From Halorubrum sp. BOL3-1 (GTDB taxonomy: Archaea > Halobacteriota > Halobacteria > Halobacteriales > Haloferacaceae): a stretch of DNA of 64,000 nt. Of the stretch, positions 17,538 through 25,933 are shown one piece after another. A program made the translations under genes and the position numbers. The first letter of the stretch is position 1; every line of letters begins with the position of its first letter. A model generated the notes under the pieces. The model saw only the letters and a program-made list of their open reading frames with translations. It was not told where the DNA came from and did not search any database. Location: positions 2,480,001 to 2,544,000 of the forward strand of contig NZ_CP034692.1 of assembly GCF_004114375.1 (NCBI RefSeq), given 5' to 3'.

Positions 17538-18054
17538 AGCCGAGGGTGCCGCCAACGAGATGCGCGAGCCGTACCTCGAGAAGGTCGTCGTCCACATGGG
17601 CGTCGGAGAGGGCGGTGAGCCGCTCGCGGACGCCGAGGAGATCATCGAGGCGATCGCGGGCCAGCAGTCGGTCCGGACCACCTCGAAGCGCACCATCGCC
17701 GAGTTCGGCATCCGCAAGGGCGACCCGATCGGCGTCAAGGTGACGCTGCGGGGCGAGGACGCGCACGCGTTCCTCGATACCGCACTGGAGCTGGTCGAGG
17801 TCGACCGGAGTCAGTTCGACGACACGGGCAACCTGAGCTTCGGGGTCGAGGACCACACCGACTTCCCGAGCCAGGATTACGATCCCAACACCGGGATCTA
17901 CGGTCTCGACGTGACGACGACGATAGTCCGTCCCGGCTACCGCGTCTCGAAACGCGACAAGGCGACGGGAACGATTCCCGTCCGCCACCGGATGACAGCC
18001 GAGGACGCCGCAGCGTTCCTCGAAACGAACTTCGACGTCGAGGTAACCGAATGA
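17530..18054 (+). CDS. rpl5: Large ribosomal subunit protein uL5
   Basis: A 174-residue protein that binds 5S rRNA and contacts P-site tRNA. '[20 protein letters not shown]' and '[20 protein letters not shown]' mark the family. ATG 17530 is preferred to GTG 17521, which would add three residues. The stop overlaps uS14 by four bases. Confidence 0.96.
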   Translation: MSEAEGAANEMREPYLEKVVVHMGVGEGGEPLADAEEIIEAIAGQQSVRTTSKRTIAEFGIRKGDPIGVKVTLRGEDAHAFLDTALELVEVDRSQFDDTGNLSFGVEDHTDFPSQDYDPNTGIYGLDVTTTIVRPGYRVSKRDKATGTIPVRHRMTAEDAAAFLETNFDVEVTE

Positions 18055-18224
18055 GCGAAGCGAACAACGAGACGGGCGAGCACGCCGCGAAGCGTACCGA
18101 CGAACGGCACACGTGCCGGCGGTGCGACCGCGAGCAGGGACTCGTCGGCAAGTACGACATCAACCTCTGCCGGCAGTGCTTCCGCGAGGTCGCCCGAGAC
18201 ATGGGATTCGAGAAGTACAGCTGA
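18051..18224 (+). CDS. rps14: Small ribosomal subunit protein uS14 (zinc-binding type)
   Basis: A 57-residue protein read directly from the sequence between uL5 and uS8. It contains two CxxC pairs, 'CRRC' and 'CRQC', 15 residues apart, forming a zinc ribbon, and ends in the expected 'MGFEKYS'. It sits in the 30S head near uS3 and uS10. It overlaps uL5 by four bases and ends two bases before uS8. Confidence 0.96.
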   Translation: MSEANNETGEHAAKRTDERHTCRRCDREQGLVGKYDINLCRQCFREVARDMGFEKYS

Positions 18225-18226
18225 TC

Positions 18227-18619
18227 ATGACGGGAAACGATCCATTCACCAACGCGCTGGCCGGCATGGACAACGCCGAGAGCGTTGGCCACCTGTCGTA
18301 CACGGTTGAGCCCGCCTCCAACATCATCGGCTCCGTCCTCGAGGTCCTCTACGACCGCGGGTACGTCGACGGCTTCGAGTACGTCGACGACGGGAAGGCC
18401 GGGAAGTTCGAGGTCGAACTGAAAGGAGCGATCAACGAGTGTGGCGCCGTCAAGCCCCGCTACTCCGCGGGTGCCGACGAGTTCGAGAAGTGGGAGAAGC
18501 GATACCTCCCCGCCCGCGACTACGGGACGCTCATCGTCACGACGAGCCACGGCGTCATGAGCCACTACGAGGCCCGCGAGGAGGGCATCGGTGGCCAAGT
18601 GATCGCATACGTCTACTAA
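18227..18619 (+). CDS. rps8: Small ribosomal subunit protein uS8
   Basis: A 130-residue 16S-binding assembly protein. 'DPFTNALAGMDNAESVGHLS' opens the N-terminal domain, and 'TLIVTTSHGVMSHYEAREEG' holds the conserved C-terminal rRNA-binding loop. ATG 18227 is fixed by spacing: the frame extends upstream only into uS14. Two bases separate it from uL6. Confidence 0.96.
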   Translation: MTGNDPFTNALAGMDNAESVGHLSYTVEPASNIIGSVLEVLYDRGYVDGFEYVDDGKAGKFEVELKGAINECGAVKPRYSAGADEFEKWEKRYLPARDYGTLIVTTSHGVMSHYEAREEGIGGQVIAYVY

Positions 18620-18621
18620 CA

Positions 18622-19155
18622 ATGAACAGAGTCGAAATCGAGATTCCGGACGACGTCTCCGCAGAAACCGATCACCTCGAGCTCACCGTCGAGGGGCCCA
18701 ACGGGAGCGTCACGCGACGCCTCTGGTACCCCGACATCGACGTGTCGGTCGAGGACGGCGCGGTGGTCATCGCCTCCGAGAACGAGGACGCGAAGACCAA
18801 CGCCACGGTCGGTACCTTCGAGAGCCACGTCGCCAACATGATCCACGGCGTCACCGGCGGCTGGGAGTACGCGATGGAAGTGTACTACGCTCACTTCCCG
18901 ATGCAGGTGAACGTGGAGGGCGACGAGGTCGTCATCGAGAACTTCCTCGGAGAGAGCGCCGCGCGGCGCACCCCGATCCGCGGAGACACTGAGGTACAGG
19001 TCGACGGCGAGACGGTCACGCTGACGGGCTCCGACAAGGAGGCCGTCGGGCAGACCGCGGCCGACATCGAACAGCTGACGAAGGTGACCGACAAGGACAC
19101 GCGCGTCTTCCAAGACGGCGTGTACATCGTCGAGAAGCCCACCGGAGGTGCCTAA
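18622..19155 (+). CDS. rpl6: Large ribosomal subunit protein uL6
   Basis: A 177-residue 50S protein near the factor-binding site. It has two similar alpha/beta domains, the first with 'LELTVEGPNGSVTRRLWYPD', the second with 'ENFLGESAARRTPIRGDTEV'. The start at 18622 follows the uS8 stop after two bases; upstream in-frame sequence is inside uS8. Three bases separate it from eL32. Confidence 0.96.
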   Translation: MNRVEIEIPDDVSAETDHLELTVEGPNGSVTRRLWYPDIDVSVEDGAVVIASENEDAKTNATVGTFESHVANMIHGVTGGWEYAMEVYYAHFPMQVNVEGDEVVIENFLGESAARRTPIRGDTEVQVDGETVTLTGSDKEAVGQTAADIEQLTKVTDKDTRVFQDGVYIVEKPTGGA

Positions 19156-19158
19156 CCG

Positions 19159-19866
19159 ATGGCAGACGAACTGGAAGACATCAGCGGTGTCGGTCCCTCG
19201 AAGGCGGACGCCCTTCGCGAGGCCGGCTACGAGACGGTCGAGGACGTGAAGGCGGCCTCCCAGTCGGAGCTCTCCGAGGTCGACGGCGTCGGCAACGCGC
19301 TCGCAGCGCGCGTCAAGGCCGACGTCGGCGGACTGGAGGTCGACGAGGAGGCGGACGCGGAGATCGAAGACGAGACCGAGGAGGAGGCGGCCGAGGAGGC
19401 GGCCGAGTCCGAGGACGTCGAGACGGAGCTTCGCCCCCGCGGTCACGCCGACAAGACGCCGGAGCTGGACGACGAGACCGCTCGCGCGCTCGCACAGAAG
19501 CACCGCGAGGGGAAACCGCAGTTCAACCGGCAGGACTACCACAAGAAAAAGCGGATCCCGACGTCGTGGCGCAAGCCGCGCGGCGGGCTCTCCAAGCAGC
19601 GCCGCCGCATGAAGGCGAAGGGACCGGTCGTCGAGGCCGGCTTCCGTTCGCCGACGGCGTCTCGCGACCTACACCCGAGCGGCTTCGAGGAAGTCCGCGT
19701 CCACAACACGGACGACCTCGAGGGCGTCGACGGCGACACGCAGGCGGTGCGGATCGCCTCGAAGGTCGGCGGCCGCAAGCGCGAACTGATCGAAGACGAG
19801 GCGGAGGAGCGCGAGATTCGCGTGCTGAACCCGACCTACGTCGAAGTGGAGGTCGACGATGAGTGA
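19159..19866 (+). CDS. rpl32e: Large ribosomal subunit protein eL32 with N-terminal HhH extension
   Basis: Archaeal/eukaryotic 50S protein of 235 residues, nearly twice the size of the conserved eL32 core. The core occupies about 105-235 ('[20 protein letters not shown]', '[12 protein letters not shown]'). Residues 2-58 form a helix-hairpin-helix pair ('[20 protein letters not shown]', '[17 protein letters not shown]'), joined by an acidic Glu/Ala linker (59-92). The HhH extension is a haloarchaeal feature with no assigned role. The stop overlaps eL19 by eight bases. Confidence 0.95.
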   Translation: MADELEDISGVGPSKADALREAGYETVEDVKAASQSELSEVDGVGNALAARVKADVGGLEVDEEADAEIEDETEEEAAEEAAESEDVETELRPRGHADKTPELDDETARALAQKHREGKPQFNRQDYHKKKRIPTSWRKPRGGLSKQRRRMKAKGPVVEAGFRSPTASRDLHPSGFEEVRVHNTDDLEGVDGDTQAVRIASKVGGRKRELIEDEAEEREIRVLNPTYVEVEVDDE

Positions 19867-20320
19867 CCTGAAAGCGCAGAAACGGCTCGCGGCGGACGAG
19901 CTCGACGTCGGCAAGGGCCGCGTCTGGCTCGACCCCGAGGCACAAGAAGAGATCGCGGACGCGATCACCCGCGAGGACGTCCGCGAACTCATCGAACAGG
20001 GAACGATCCGCGCGACGGACGCGAAGACGAACTCGCGCGGTCGCGCCCGGGAGCGCGCCGAGAAGCGCTCGTACGGGCATCAGTCTGGCGCCGGTACCCG
20101 GAAGGGGCAGTCCGGCGCGCGGCAGAACACGAAAGACGACTGGAAGGCGCGCATCCGCGCACAGCGGGCCCGCCTGAAGGAGCTTCGCGACGAGGAAGAC
20201 GTCCTCGACGCCTCCGAGTACCGCACGCTCTACAACAAGGCGAGCGGCGGAGACTTCGAGGATGTCGCCCGTCTCGAGGCGTTCATTCGGACGCAGTACG
20301 GTTACGAGGTGACGGACTAA
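19859..20320 (+). CDS. rpl19e: Large ribosomal subunit protein eL19
   Basis: A 153-residue archaeal/eukaryotic 50S protein that forms an inter-subunit bridge. '[20 protein letters not shown]' is the typical start; the long basic helix ('[20 protein letters not shown]') is also visible. It starts inside the eL32 stop region and its stop shares one base with the uL18 start. Confidence 0.96.
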   Translation: MSDLKAQKRLAADELDVGKGRVWLDPEAQEEIADAITREDVRELIEQGTIRATDAKTNSRGRARERAEKRSYGHQSGAGTRKGQSGARQNTKDDWKARIRAQRARLKELRDEEDVLDASEYRTLYNKASGGDFEDVARLEAFIRTQYGYEVTD

Positions 20321-20877
20321 TGGCGACAGGACCACGATACAAGGTGCCGATGCGGCGCCGCCGCGAGGTCAGGACGGATTACCATCAGAGGTTGCGCCTG
20401 CTGAAATCGGGCAAGCCTCGCCTGGTCGCCCGGGTGAGCAACGCTCACGTCAGGGCGCAGCTGGTGACCCCCGGACCCGACGGCGACGAGACCCACGCGG
20501 CCGCCTCCAGCGAGGAACTCGGCGAGTACGGCTGGGACGCCCCCACGGGCAACCTCCCCAGCGCGTACCTCACCGGGTACCTCGCGGGCGCCCGCGCCGT
20601 CGACGCCGGCCTCGACGAGGCCGTCCTCGACATCGGGCTCAACACGGCGACGCCCGGCAACAAGACGTTCGCGGTACAGGAAGGAGCGATCGATGCGGGC
20701 CTCGAAATCCCGCACAACGACGACGTGCTGGCCGACTGGCCGCGCACGCGCGGCGAGCACATCGCCGACTACGCCGAGCAGCTCGACGAACCGCTGTACA
20801 GCGGCGAGTTTGACGCCAGCGAGCTACCCGAGCACTTCGACGACGTGCTCGCAACAATCCAGGAGGACCATGAGTAG
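20320..20877 (+). CDS. rpl18: Large ribosomal subunit protein uL18
   Basis: A 185-residue protein that binds 5S rRNA together with uL5. '[20 protein letters not shown]' and '[20 protein letters not shown]' identify it. Like archaeal homologues it has a longer C-terminal part than bacterial uL18. It overlaps uS5 by eight bases. Confidence 0.96.
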   Translation: MATGPRYKVPMRRRREVRTDYHQRLRLLKSGKPRLVARVSNAHVRAQLVTPGPDGDETHAAASSEELGEYGWDAPTGNLPSAYLTGYLAGARAVDAGLDEAVLDIGLNTATPGNKTFAVQEGAIDAGLEIPHNDDVLADWPRTRGEHIADYAEQLDEPLYSGEFDASELPEHFDDVLATIQEDHE

Positions 20878-21517
20878 ACACAACGACGGCTGGGAACCGC
20901 GGACGCGACTCGGCCGCAAGGTACAGGACGGCGACGTTACGTCGATGGAACAGGCCCTCGAATCCGGGCTCCCGATGAAGGAGGCCGAGATCGTCGACCA
21001 AGTCCTGCCGGGGCTGGAAGACGAGGTGCTGGACATCAATATGGTCCAGCGTATGACCGACTCGGGCCGCCGCGTGAAGTTCCGCTGCGTGGTCGCCGTG
21101 GGCAACCGCGACGGCTACCTCGGCTACGCGCAGGCCCGCGACGACCAGGTCGGCGGCGCGATCGAGAAGGCGATCGACGTCGCGAAGCTGAACATCATCT
21201 CGGTCGACCGCGGCTCCGGTTCTTGGGAGGACCAGCCCGGCGGCACCAACTCCCTGACGCGGACGGCGAAGGGGAAGGCCGGCTCCGTCACCGTCGAGGT
21301 CAAGCCCGCCCCGCAGGGGCTGGGCCTCGCGGCCGCGGAGACGGTTCGCAACATCTTGGAGCTCGCCGGCGTCGAGGACGCTTGGACGAACTCCGACGGC
21401 AACACGCGCACGACGGTGAACCTCGCGAAGGCGACGTTCAACGCCCTCGAGAACGCGGCACAGTCCCGCACGCCCCAGCACGCGCGTGAAGTCCACTACG
21501 ACGAGGTGAGCGAGTGA
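20870..21517 (+). CDS. rps5: Small ribosomal subunit protein uS5
   Basis: A 215-residue 30S protein involved in decoding accuracy and mRNA unwinding. The N-terminal double-stranded-RNA-binding fold ('[20 protein letters not shown]') and C-terminal '[20 protein letters not shown]' are clear. ATG 20870 is preceded by a strong AGGAGG within the uL18 gene, one of the few obvious ribosome-binding sites in this operon. The stop shares one base with the uL30 start. Confidence 0.96.
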   Translation: MSRHNDGWEPRTRLGRKVQDGDVTSMEQALESGLPMKEAEIVDQVLPGLEDEVLDINMVQRMTDSGRRVKFRCVVAVGNRDGYLGYAQARDDQVGGAIEKAIDVAKLNIISVDRGSGSWEDQPGGTNSLTRTAKGKAGSVTVEVKPAPQGLGLAAAETVRNILELAGVEDAWTNSDGNTRTTVNLAKATFNALENAAQSRTPQHAREVHYDEVSE

Positions 21518-21981
21518 TGCAGGCGATCGTACAGCTCCGCGGCGATGTCAACCTCGAGTACGGCGTCGAGGACACGCTCGATATGCTGAACGTCGGGCGC
21601 GTCAACCACGCGACGTTCGTCCCCGAGACGGACTCGTACCGCGGCATGATCACCAAAGTCAACGACGTCGTCGCGTTCGGGAACCCGAGCGTCGAGGCCG
21701 TCGCGCAGACGATCGCGCGGCGCGGCGAGCCGCTTGAAGGCTCCGCCGACGTCGACGACGAGTGGATCGACGACAACACCGAGTACGACGACGTAGCGGC
21801 GTTGGCCGAGGCGCTCGTCGACGAGGAGACGACCCTGCGAGATCAGGGCCTCTCGCCGACGCTGCGGCTCCACGCCCCCCGTGGGGGTCACGAGGGTATT
21901 AAGCACCCCGTGATCGACGGCGGCGAGCTCGGGAAACACACGACCGAGGAGATCGACAGTCTCCTGGAGGCGATGCGATGA
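21517..21981 (+). CDS. rpl30: Large ribosomal subunit protein uL30
   Basis: A 154-residue protein, the long archaeal form of uL30. '[20 protein letters not shown]' and 'NVGRVNHATFVPETDSYRGM' match the family, and 'LHAPRGGHEGIKHPVIDGGE' the archaeal C-terminal extension. ATG 21517 is preferred to GTG 21514. It overlaps uL15 by four bases. Confidence 0.96.
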   Translation: MQAIVQLRGDVNLEYGVEDTLDMLNVGRVNHATFVPETDSYRGMITKVNDVVAFGNPSVEAVAQTIARRGEPLEGSADVDDEWIDDNTEYDDVAALAEALVDEETTLRDQGLSPTLRLHAPRGGHEGIKHPVIDGGELGKHTTEEIDSLLEAMR

Positions 21982-22475
21982 CGAGTAAGAAACGACGACA
22001 GCGCGGCTCTCGGACCCACGGCGGCGGCACGCACAAGAACCGGCGCGGCGCCGGTCACCGCGGCGGCCGCGGCGCGGCCGGTCGCGCGAAACACGAGTAC
22101 CACAATTACGGCCCGCTCGGCAAGCACGGATTCAAGCGTCCCGAGGACGCCAAGACGGATGTCCTCGAAGTGAAGATCCAGAAGCTCGACGAGGACGCGG
22201 CGCTGTACGCCGCGGACGGCCTCGCTGAAGAGGACGGCGACGCCTACGTCTTCGACGCGCGCGACGTCGTCGACGACGGCTACGAGGCGGACGTCGTGAA
22301 GGTGCTCGGCGGCGGACAGGTCCGCCGCGAGCTTCGCGTCACGGCGGACGCGTTCACCGCCGGTGCGGTCGAGCTCATCGAGGAGGCCGGCGGCGAGGCG
22401 ACGCTCTCCGAGCGCGCCGAAGACGCCGCTGACGAAGCAAAAAACACTTCCGACGACGAGAACGACGAGGCGTAA
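21978..22475 (+). CDS. rpl15: Large ribosomal subunit protein uL15
   Basis: A 165-residue late-assembly 50S protein. The glycine- and arginine-rich N-terminus ('RGSRTHGGGTHKNRRGAGHR') is followed by the globular domain and an acidic tail ('NTSDDENDEA'). It ends one base before secY, the conserved archaeal arrangement. Confidence 0.96.
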   Translation: MTSKKRRQRGSRTHGGGTHKNRRGAGHRGGRGAAGRAKHEYHNYGPLGKHGFKRPEDAKTDVLEVKIQKLDEDAALYAADGLAEEDGDAYVFDARDVVDDGYEADVVKVLGGGQVRRELRVTADAFTAGAVELIEEAGGEATLSERAEDAADEAKNTSDDENDEA

Positions 22476-22476
22476 C

Positions 22477-23958
22477 ATGAGCTGGAAGGAGGCCGCCGAA
22501 CCGGTGCTCTCGCGGATGCCCGTCGTGGAGCGGCCCGCGGGACACGTCCCGTTCAGACGGAAGCTCACGTGGACGGCCGGCATCCTGATCGTCTACTTTT
22601 TCCTGACCAACATCAACCCGTTCGGGTTGGCCGTCGGTCAGGGCTCCGACTTCTTCGGGCAGTTCCGATCGGTGCTCGCCGGCTCGTCCGGATCGCTGTT
22701 ACAGGTCGGTATCGGCCCGATCGTCACGGCGTCCATCGTTCTCCAGCTGCTGGGCGGTGCGAACCTCCTCGGTCTCGACACGGAGAACGACCCGCGCGAC
22801 CAAGTCCTCTATCAGGGGCTCCAGAAGCTGCTTGTCATCATCGTCACCGCCCTGACGGCGGCGCCGATGGTGTTTACCGGCGGCTTCCTTCCGGCTGACG
22901 GCGCGGTCGGGGACGCGCTCGGGATCGGCACGTTCGGCGTCCAGGCGCTGATCTTCGCGCAGGTCTTCGTCGGCGGCGTCCTCATCCTGTTCATGGACGA
23001 GATCGTGAGCAAGTGGGGGGTCGGCTCCGGCGTCGGACTGTTCATCATCGCGTCGGTGAGCCAGCAGATCGTCGGCGGCTTCTTCAGCTTCTCCGCGCTC
23101 GGTGCGTCCGGCTTCTTCGCGAGCTGGTACGGCGTCATCGTCGGCGACGTGCCCGCATCGCTGTCGCCGTTCACGGCGGAGGGCCTCCAGAATCTCCTGT
23201 TCGACCCGGGGAACATTCTGGCGCTTTTCACCACGGTGTTCATATTCGGGATCGTCGTGTACGCGGAGTCGGTCCGCGTCGAGATCCCGCTGTCGCACGC
23301 CCGCGTGAAAGGTGCTCGCGGACGCTTCCCGGTGAAGCTCATCTACGCGTCCGTCCTGCCGATGATCCTCGTTCGCGCGTTACAGGCGAACATCCAGTTC
23401 CTGGGCCAACTCCTCTCCTCGCAGTGGGCGGGGATGCCCGCGCAGCTCGGCGTCTACAGCGACCAGGGACAGCCCATCTCCGGGCTGTTCTACTACCTGA
23501 ACCCGATCCAGCGCCGCGATCAGTGGATGTGGTTCCTCGGTGAGATCCCGGCGTCCGTCGAACCGTGGATGATCGCGGTCCGGCTCGGCGTTGACCTGAC
23601 GTTCATGGTTATCGGCGGCGCCATCTTCGCCATCTTCTGGGTCGAAACGACCGGGATGGGACCGGAGGCGACCGCGAAACAGATCCAGAACTCCGGGATG
23701 CAGATCCCCGGGTTCCGCCGGAATCCGCAGGTCGTCGAGAAGGTCATGGAACGGTACATCCCGCAGGTGACCGTTATCGGCGGCGCCCTCGTCGGGCTGC
23801 TCGCCGTGATGGCGAACCTGCTCGGCACCATCGGCCAGGTCTCCGGTACCGGCCTGCTGCTCGCGGTCTCTATCACGTACAAGCTGTACGAGGAGATCGC
23901 CGAAGAGCAGCTCATGGAAATGCACCCGATGATGCGCCAGATGTTCGGCAACGAGTAA
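22477..23958 (+). CDS. secY: Preprotein translocase subunit SecY (Sec61 alpha)
   Basis: Channel-forming subunit of the Sec translocon in the cell membrane, 493 residues with about ten hydrophobic helices. 'RKLTWTAGILIVYFFLTNIN' is TM1, the plug and TM2 region contain 'GIGPIVTASIVLQLLGG', and the cytoplasmic loop before TM7 carries 'PLSHARVKGARGRFPVKLIY'. ATG 22477 follows the uL15 stop by one base; upstream in-frame codons belong to the uL15 region. It is the last gene of the ribosomal run, after which a T-rich stretch and a 350-base spacer follow. Confidence 0.97.
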   Translation: MSWKEAAEPVLSRMPVVERPAGHVPFRRKLTWTAGILIVYFFLTNINPFGLAVGQGSDFFGQFRSVLAGSSGSLLQVGIGPIVTASIVLQLLGGANLLGLDTENDPRDQVLYQGLQKLLVIIVTALTAAPMVFTGGFLPADGAVGDALGIGTFGVQALIFAQVFVGGVLILFMDEIVSKWGVGSGVGLFIIASVSQQIVGGFFSFSALGASGFFASWYGVIVGDVPASLSPFTAEGLQNLLFDPGNILALFTTVFIFGIVVYAESVRVEIPLSHARVKGARGRFPVKLIYASVLPMILVRALQANIQFLGQLLSSQWAGMPAQLGVYSDQGQPISGLFYYLNPIQRRDQWMWFLGEIPASVEPWMIAVRLGVDLTFMVIGGAIFAIFWVETTGMGPEATAKQIQNSGMQIPGFRRNPQVVEKVMERYIPQVTVIGGALVGLLAVMANLLGTIGQVSGTGLLLAVSITYKLYEEIAEEQLMEMHPMMRQMFGNE

Positions 23959-23967
23959 CGGCCGTTC

Positions 23968-23992
23968 TCACGCCTTTCATTTTCAGTAGTCT
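23968..23992 (+). terminator. Probable T-rich terminator after secY
   Basis: Short runs of T (CCTTTCATTTTCAG) on the coding strand begin about 15 bases after the secY stop, at the boundary of the ribosomal operon. Archaeal RNA polymerase stops at such T tracts, without needing a hairpin. This is position and composition evidence only. Confidence 0.35.
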
Positions 23993-24311
23993 CTCAGTCA
24001 AGTCCGTCTCGCACGGACACGGGACGCCGTGCGGCGCGTTCGAGATCGCTGCCGTCGTGACGTGGACTCACTGACTACAAAGCCGATCGACTTCACCCCC
24101 GCCTGGCTTGCCCACCACGTCGCGACTGCGGAGGAGTCTGGGTGATTTCACCGTCTCGGAGCCGTCGATGTCGCTCGACTCGAAGGCCCCAATCGCCGGC
24201 TGCCGCCACCGAACTCCGCGACGTGAGTCCACGTCGCCTTCGCGGTCCAGACCGAAACGACGGTGGTCCTCGTGAGTAAACAATATTACAGTCTAGCGGC
24301 AACGACGGGAT
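23993..24311. other. Intergenic spacer with inverted repeats and a promoter
   Basis: No supported gene. A 13-base segment at 24059-24071 (GACGTGGACTCAC) recurs exactly inverted at 24223-24235, and the second arm lies inside a tighter palindrome, GCGACGTG-AGTC-CACGTCGC (24218-24237). A TATA-like box (CAATATTA, 24281-24288) follows about 45 bases later and serves the downstream uORF and regulator. The palindrome is a candidate operator; it may also be a remnant of something older. Confidence 0.5.
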
Positions 24312-24371
24312 ATGACGCTCCTTCGACGCCGCGGCCAGCTCTCGACCGCAACAGGAGGTAGTCGTCCGTGA
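24312..24371 (+). CDS. Possible leaderless upstream ORF, 19 codons
   Basis: ATG 24312 stands about 27 bases after the TATA-like box, the spacing of a leaderless start, and opens a short Arg/Leu/Ser/Thr frame beginning 'MTLLRRRGQLS'. Its TGA (24369-24371) overlaps the GTG start (24368) of the regulator, and a strong ribosome-binding site (AGGAGGT, 24353-24359) lies inside it. The layout suggests a coupled leader peptide rather than a functional protein. Confidence 0.45.
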   Translation: MTLLRRRGQLSTATGGSRP

Positions 24372-25129
24372 GCCGTCGCCTCGACGAGATCGATCGTCAG
24401 ATCGTTCACGCGCTGATGGCCGACGCGCGGAACACCTCGGCCCCGATGATCGCGGAAGATATGAACGTCTCCGCGGGGACGGTCCGGAACCGGATCGAAC
24501 GCCTCGAGGAGTCGGGCGTGATCCGCGGCTATACGGCCATCGTCGACTTCGAGCAGGCGGACGGACGCCTCACGTCGGTGTTCATGTGTACGGTCCCCGC
24601 CGACGAACGGGAGCGGTTGGCGCTGGCGGCGCGGTCCATCCCGGGCGTAATAAACGTTCGCGTGCTGATGGCTGGTCGCCGAGACCTCCAAGTAGTCGCG
24701 GTCGGCGAGGAGACGAACGACCTCCGAGAGATCGCCCGGACGCTCTCGGGACTCGACATCCGGATCGAAGACGAGGAGCTGCTCCAAACAGAGCTTCACA
24801 CCCCGTACTCCCGGTTCCTCTCCGACGACTCGAAGCGATCGGTCGTCACCGACACGGTCACACTCGCTGACGGGACCGCGGTCATTGAGGTGTGTGTCAC
24901 CGAGGACGCGCCGATCGTCGGCCGGTCGCCGTCGGAAGCCCGCGCCGACGGTCTCCTGTCGAGCGACGCGGTCGTGACGTCGATCGAGCGCGACGGCTCG
25001 ATAATCCATCCGGTCGACAACGAGACGGTTCGGTCGGACGACGTTGTGACCGTACTCCCGAAAGAGTCCTCCGAGGATGTCCTCAAAGCGTTCCTCGTCG
25101 ACGAGGAGACCGCGTCGCCGCCCTCTTAA
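24368..25129 (+). CDS. Lrp/AsnC-type regulator fused to an RCK_C (TrkA-C) domain
   Basis: A 253-residue transcription regulator. Residues 4-60 are an AsnC-type winged helix ('LDEIDRQIVHALMADARNTS', 'VSAGTVRNRIERLEESGVIR'). The middle contains a Lrp-like sensor segment ('IPGVINVRVLMAGRRDLQVV'). Residues about 165-245 resemble the RCK_C/TrkA-C ligand-binding fold ('EDAPIVGRSPSEARADGLLS', 'VRSDDVVTVLPKES'), which in K+ channels and transporters binds nucleotides or ions. GTG 24368 is chosen for the AGGAGGT eight bases before it. The Usp gene follows after 57 bases and an APC permease converges on it, so control of transport is a reasonable inference. Confidence 0.85.
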   Translation: MSRRLDEIDRQIVHALMADARNTSAPMIAEDMNVSAGTVRNRIERLEESGVIRGYTAIVDFEQADGRLTSVFMCTVPADERERLALAARSIPGVINVRVLMAGRRDLQVVAVGEETNDLREIARTLSGLDIRIEDEELLQTELHTPYSRFLSDDSKRSVVTDTVTLADGTAVIEVCVTEDAPIVGRSPSEARADGLLSSDAVVTSIERDGSIIHPVDNETVRSDDVVTVLPKESSEDVLKAFLVDEETASPPS

Positions 25130-25186
25130 ACTCGTCTTCGACCCTCGATCTCTCCGTTTATTATGTCCGGCGGATAAGGGTGGGCC

Positions 25187-25894
25187 ATGGCAGACACGAT
25201 CCTCGTTCCGCTCGAACTTTCGGATCCCGAGCCGCTGTCTCCGGTGTTGATCGAGGACCTCTCTTCGCTTTCGGTCGTGGTCCTCGGCCACTACAATCTC
25301 CCGGAACAGACGCCGGTCAGGTCGGCCCGCGAGCAGTTCGGCGAGGCGGCGCAAGCGACGCTCGACGCGGTCGCTGAACGGTTCGTTGACGCCGGAGCGT
25401 CCGTTCGAACGCGACTGGTGTTCGGGAAGGACCGCGCGGCCGCGATCCGGCAGATCGCGGCAGAGGAGAGCTGTGCGGCCGAGCTTGATCCCGCCCCCAG
25501 CGGGGGAATAGAGCGGATCCTCGTGCCGCTTCCGGACGTCGCCGAGTTCGACCGCCTCCCGAAGTTCATCCGAATTCTGGCCGAAGACTCGACAAAGGAG
25601 ATCACGCTGTTCCATGTCGTCAAGAGTGAGGAGTCCCGCGAGCGGGGCGAGACCATCGTCACTGAGACGCGCGAGCGCCTGATCGAAGACGGGTTCGACG
25701 CCGAGTCGGTCAACACGCTGGTGGCCGAGGGCAACGAACACGACGAGGAGATCCTCCGGGTCGCGGCCGACTACGACGCGGTCGTGATGTACGAGCCGGA
25801 GTCTCGCCTCGGTGACCGCGTGTTCGGCTCGCTGGCGGATCGAATCGCCGACGAGACGGACGACCCGGTGGTCCTCGTCAACCGAGACTACTGA
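25187..25894 (+). CDS. Universal stress protein family (UspA), probably two domains
   Basis: A 235-residue cytoplasmic protein. The second half (from 'GGIERILVPLPDVAEFD') is a Usp domain with 'VKSEESRERGETIVTETRER' and the C-terminal 'FGSLADRIADETDDPVVLVN'. The canonical ATP-binding GxxGSxS motif is not intact, as the equivalent reads 'RVFGSLADRI'. The first half ('ADTILVPLELSDPEPLSPVL') is shorter and looks like a reduced Usp copy. Usp proteins are often encoded beside haloarchaeal APC permeases and may regulate them. The APC gene is convergent here, 39 bases from its stop. Confidence 0.82.
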   Translation: MADTILVPLELSDPEPLSPVLIEDLSSLSVVVLGHYNLPEQTPVRSAREQFGEAAQATLDAVAERFVDAGASVRTRLVFGKDRAAAIRQIAAEESCAAELDPAPSGGIERILVPLPDVAEFDRLPKFIRILAEDSTKEITLFHVVKSEESRERGETIVTETRERLIEDGFDAESVNTLVAEGNEHDEEILRVAADYDAVVMYEPESRLGDRVFGSLADRIADETDDPVVLVNRDY

Positions 25895-25933
25895 GGCCGG
25901 CTCGAACGACGACCGCCCGCCCTTTCGGCCTCT

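Noticed and set aside
24068-24283. A 71-codon minus-strand frame in the spacer after secY, considered as a transposase remnant
   Set aside because: No transposase motif can be recognised and its start would be a TTG within the promoter box of the opposite gene.
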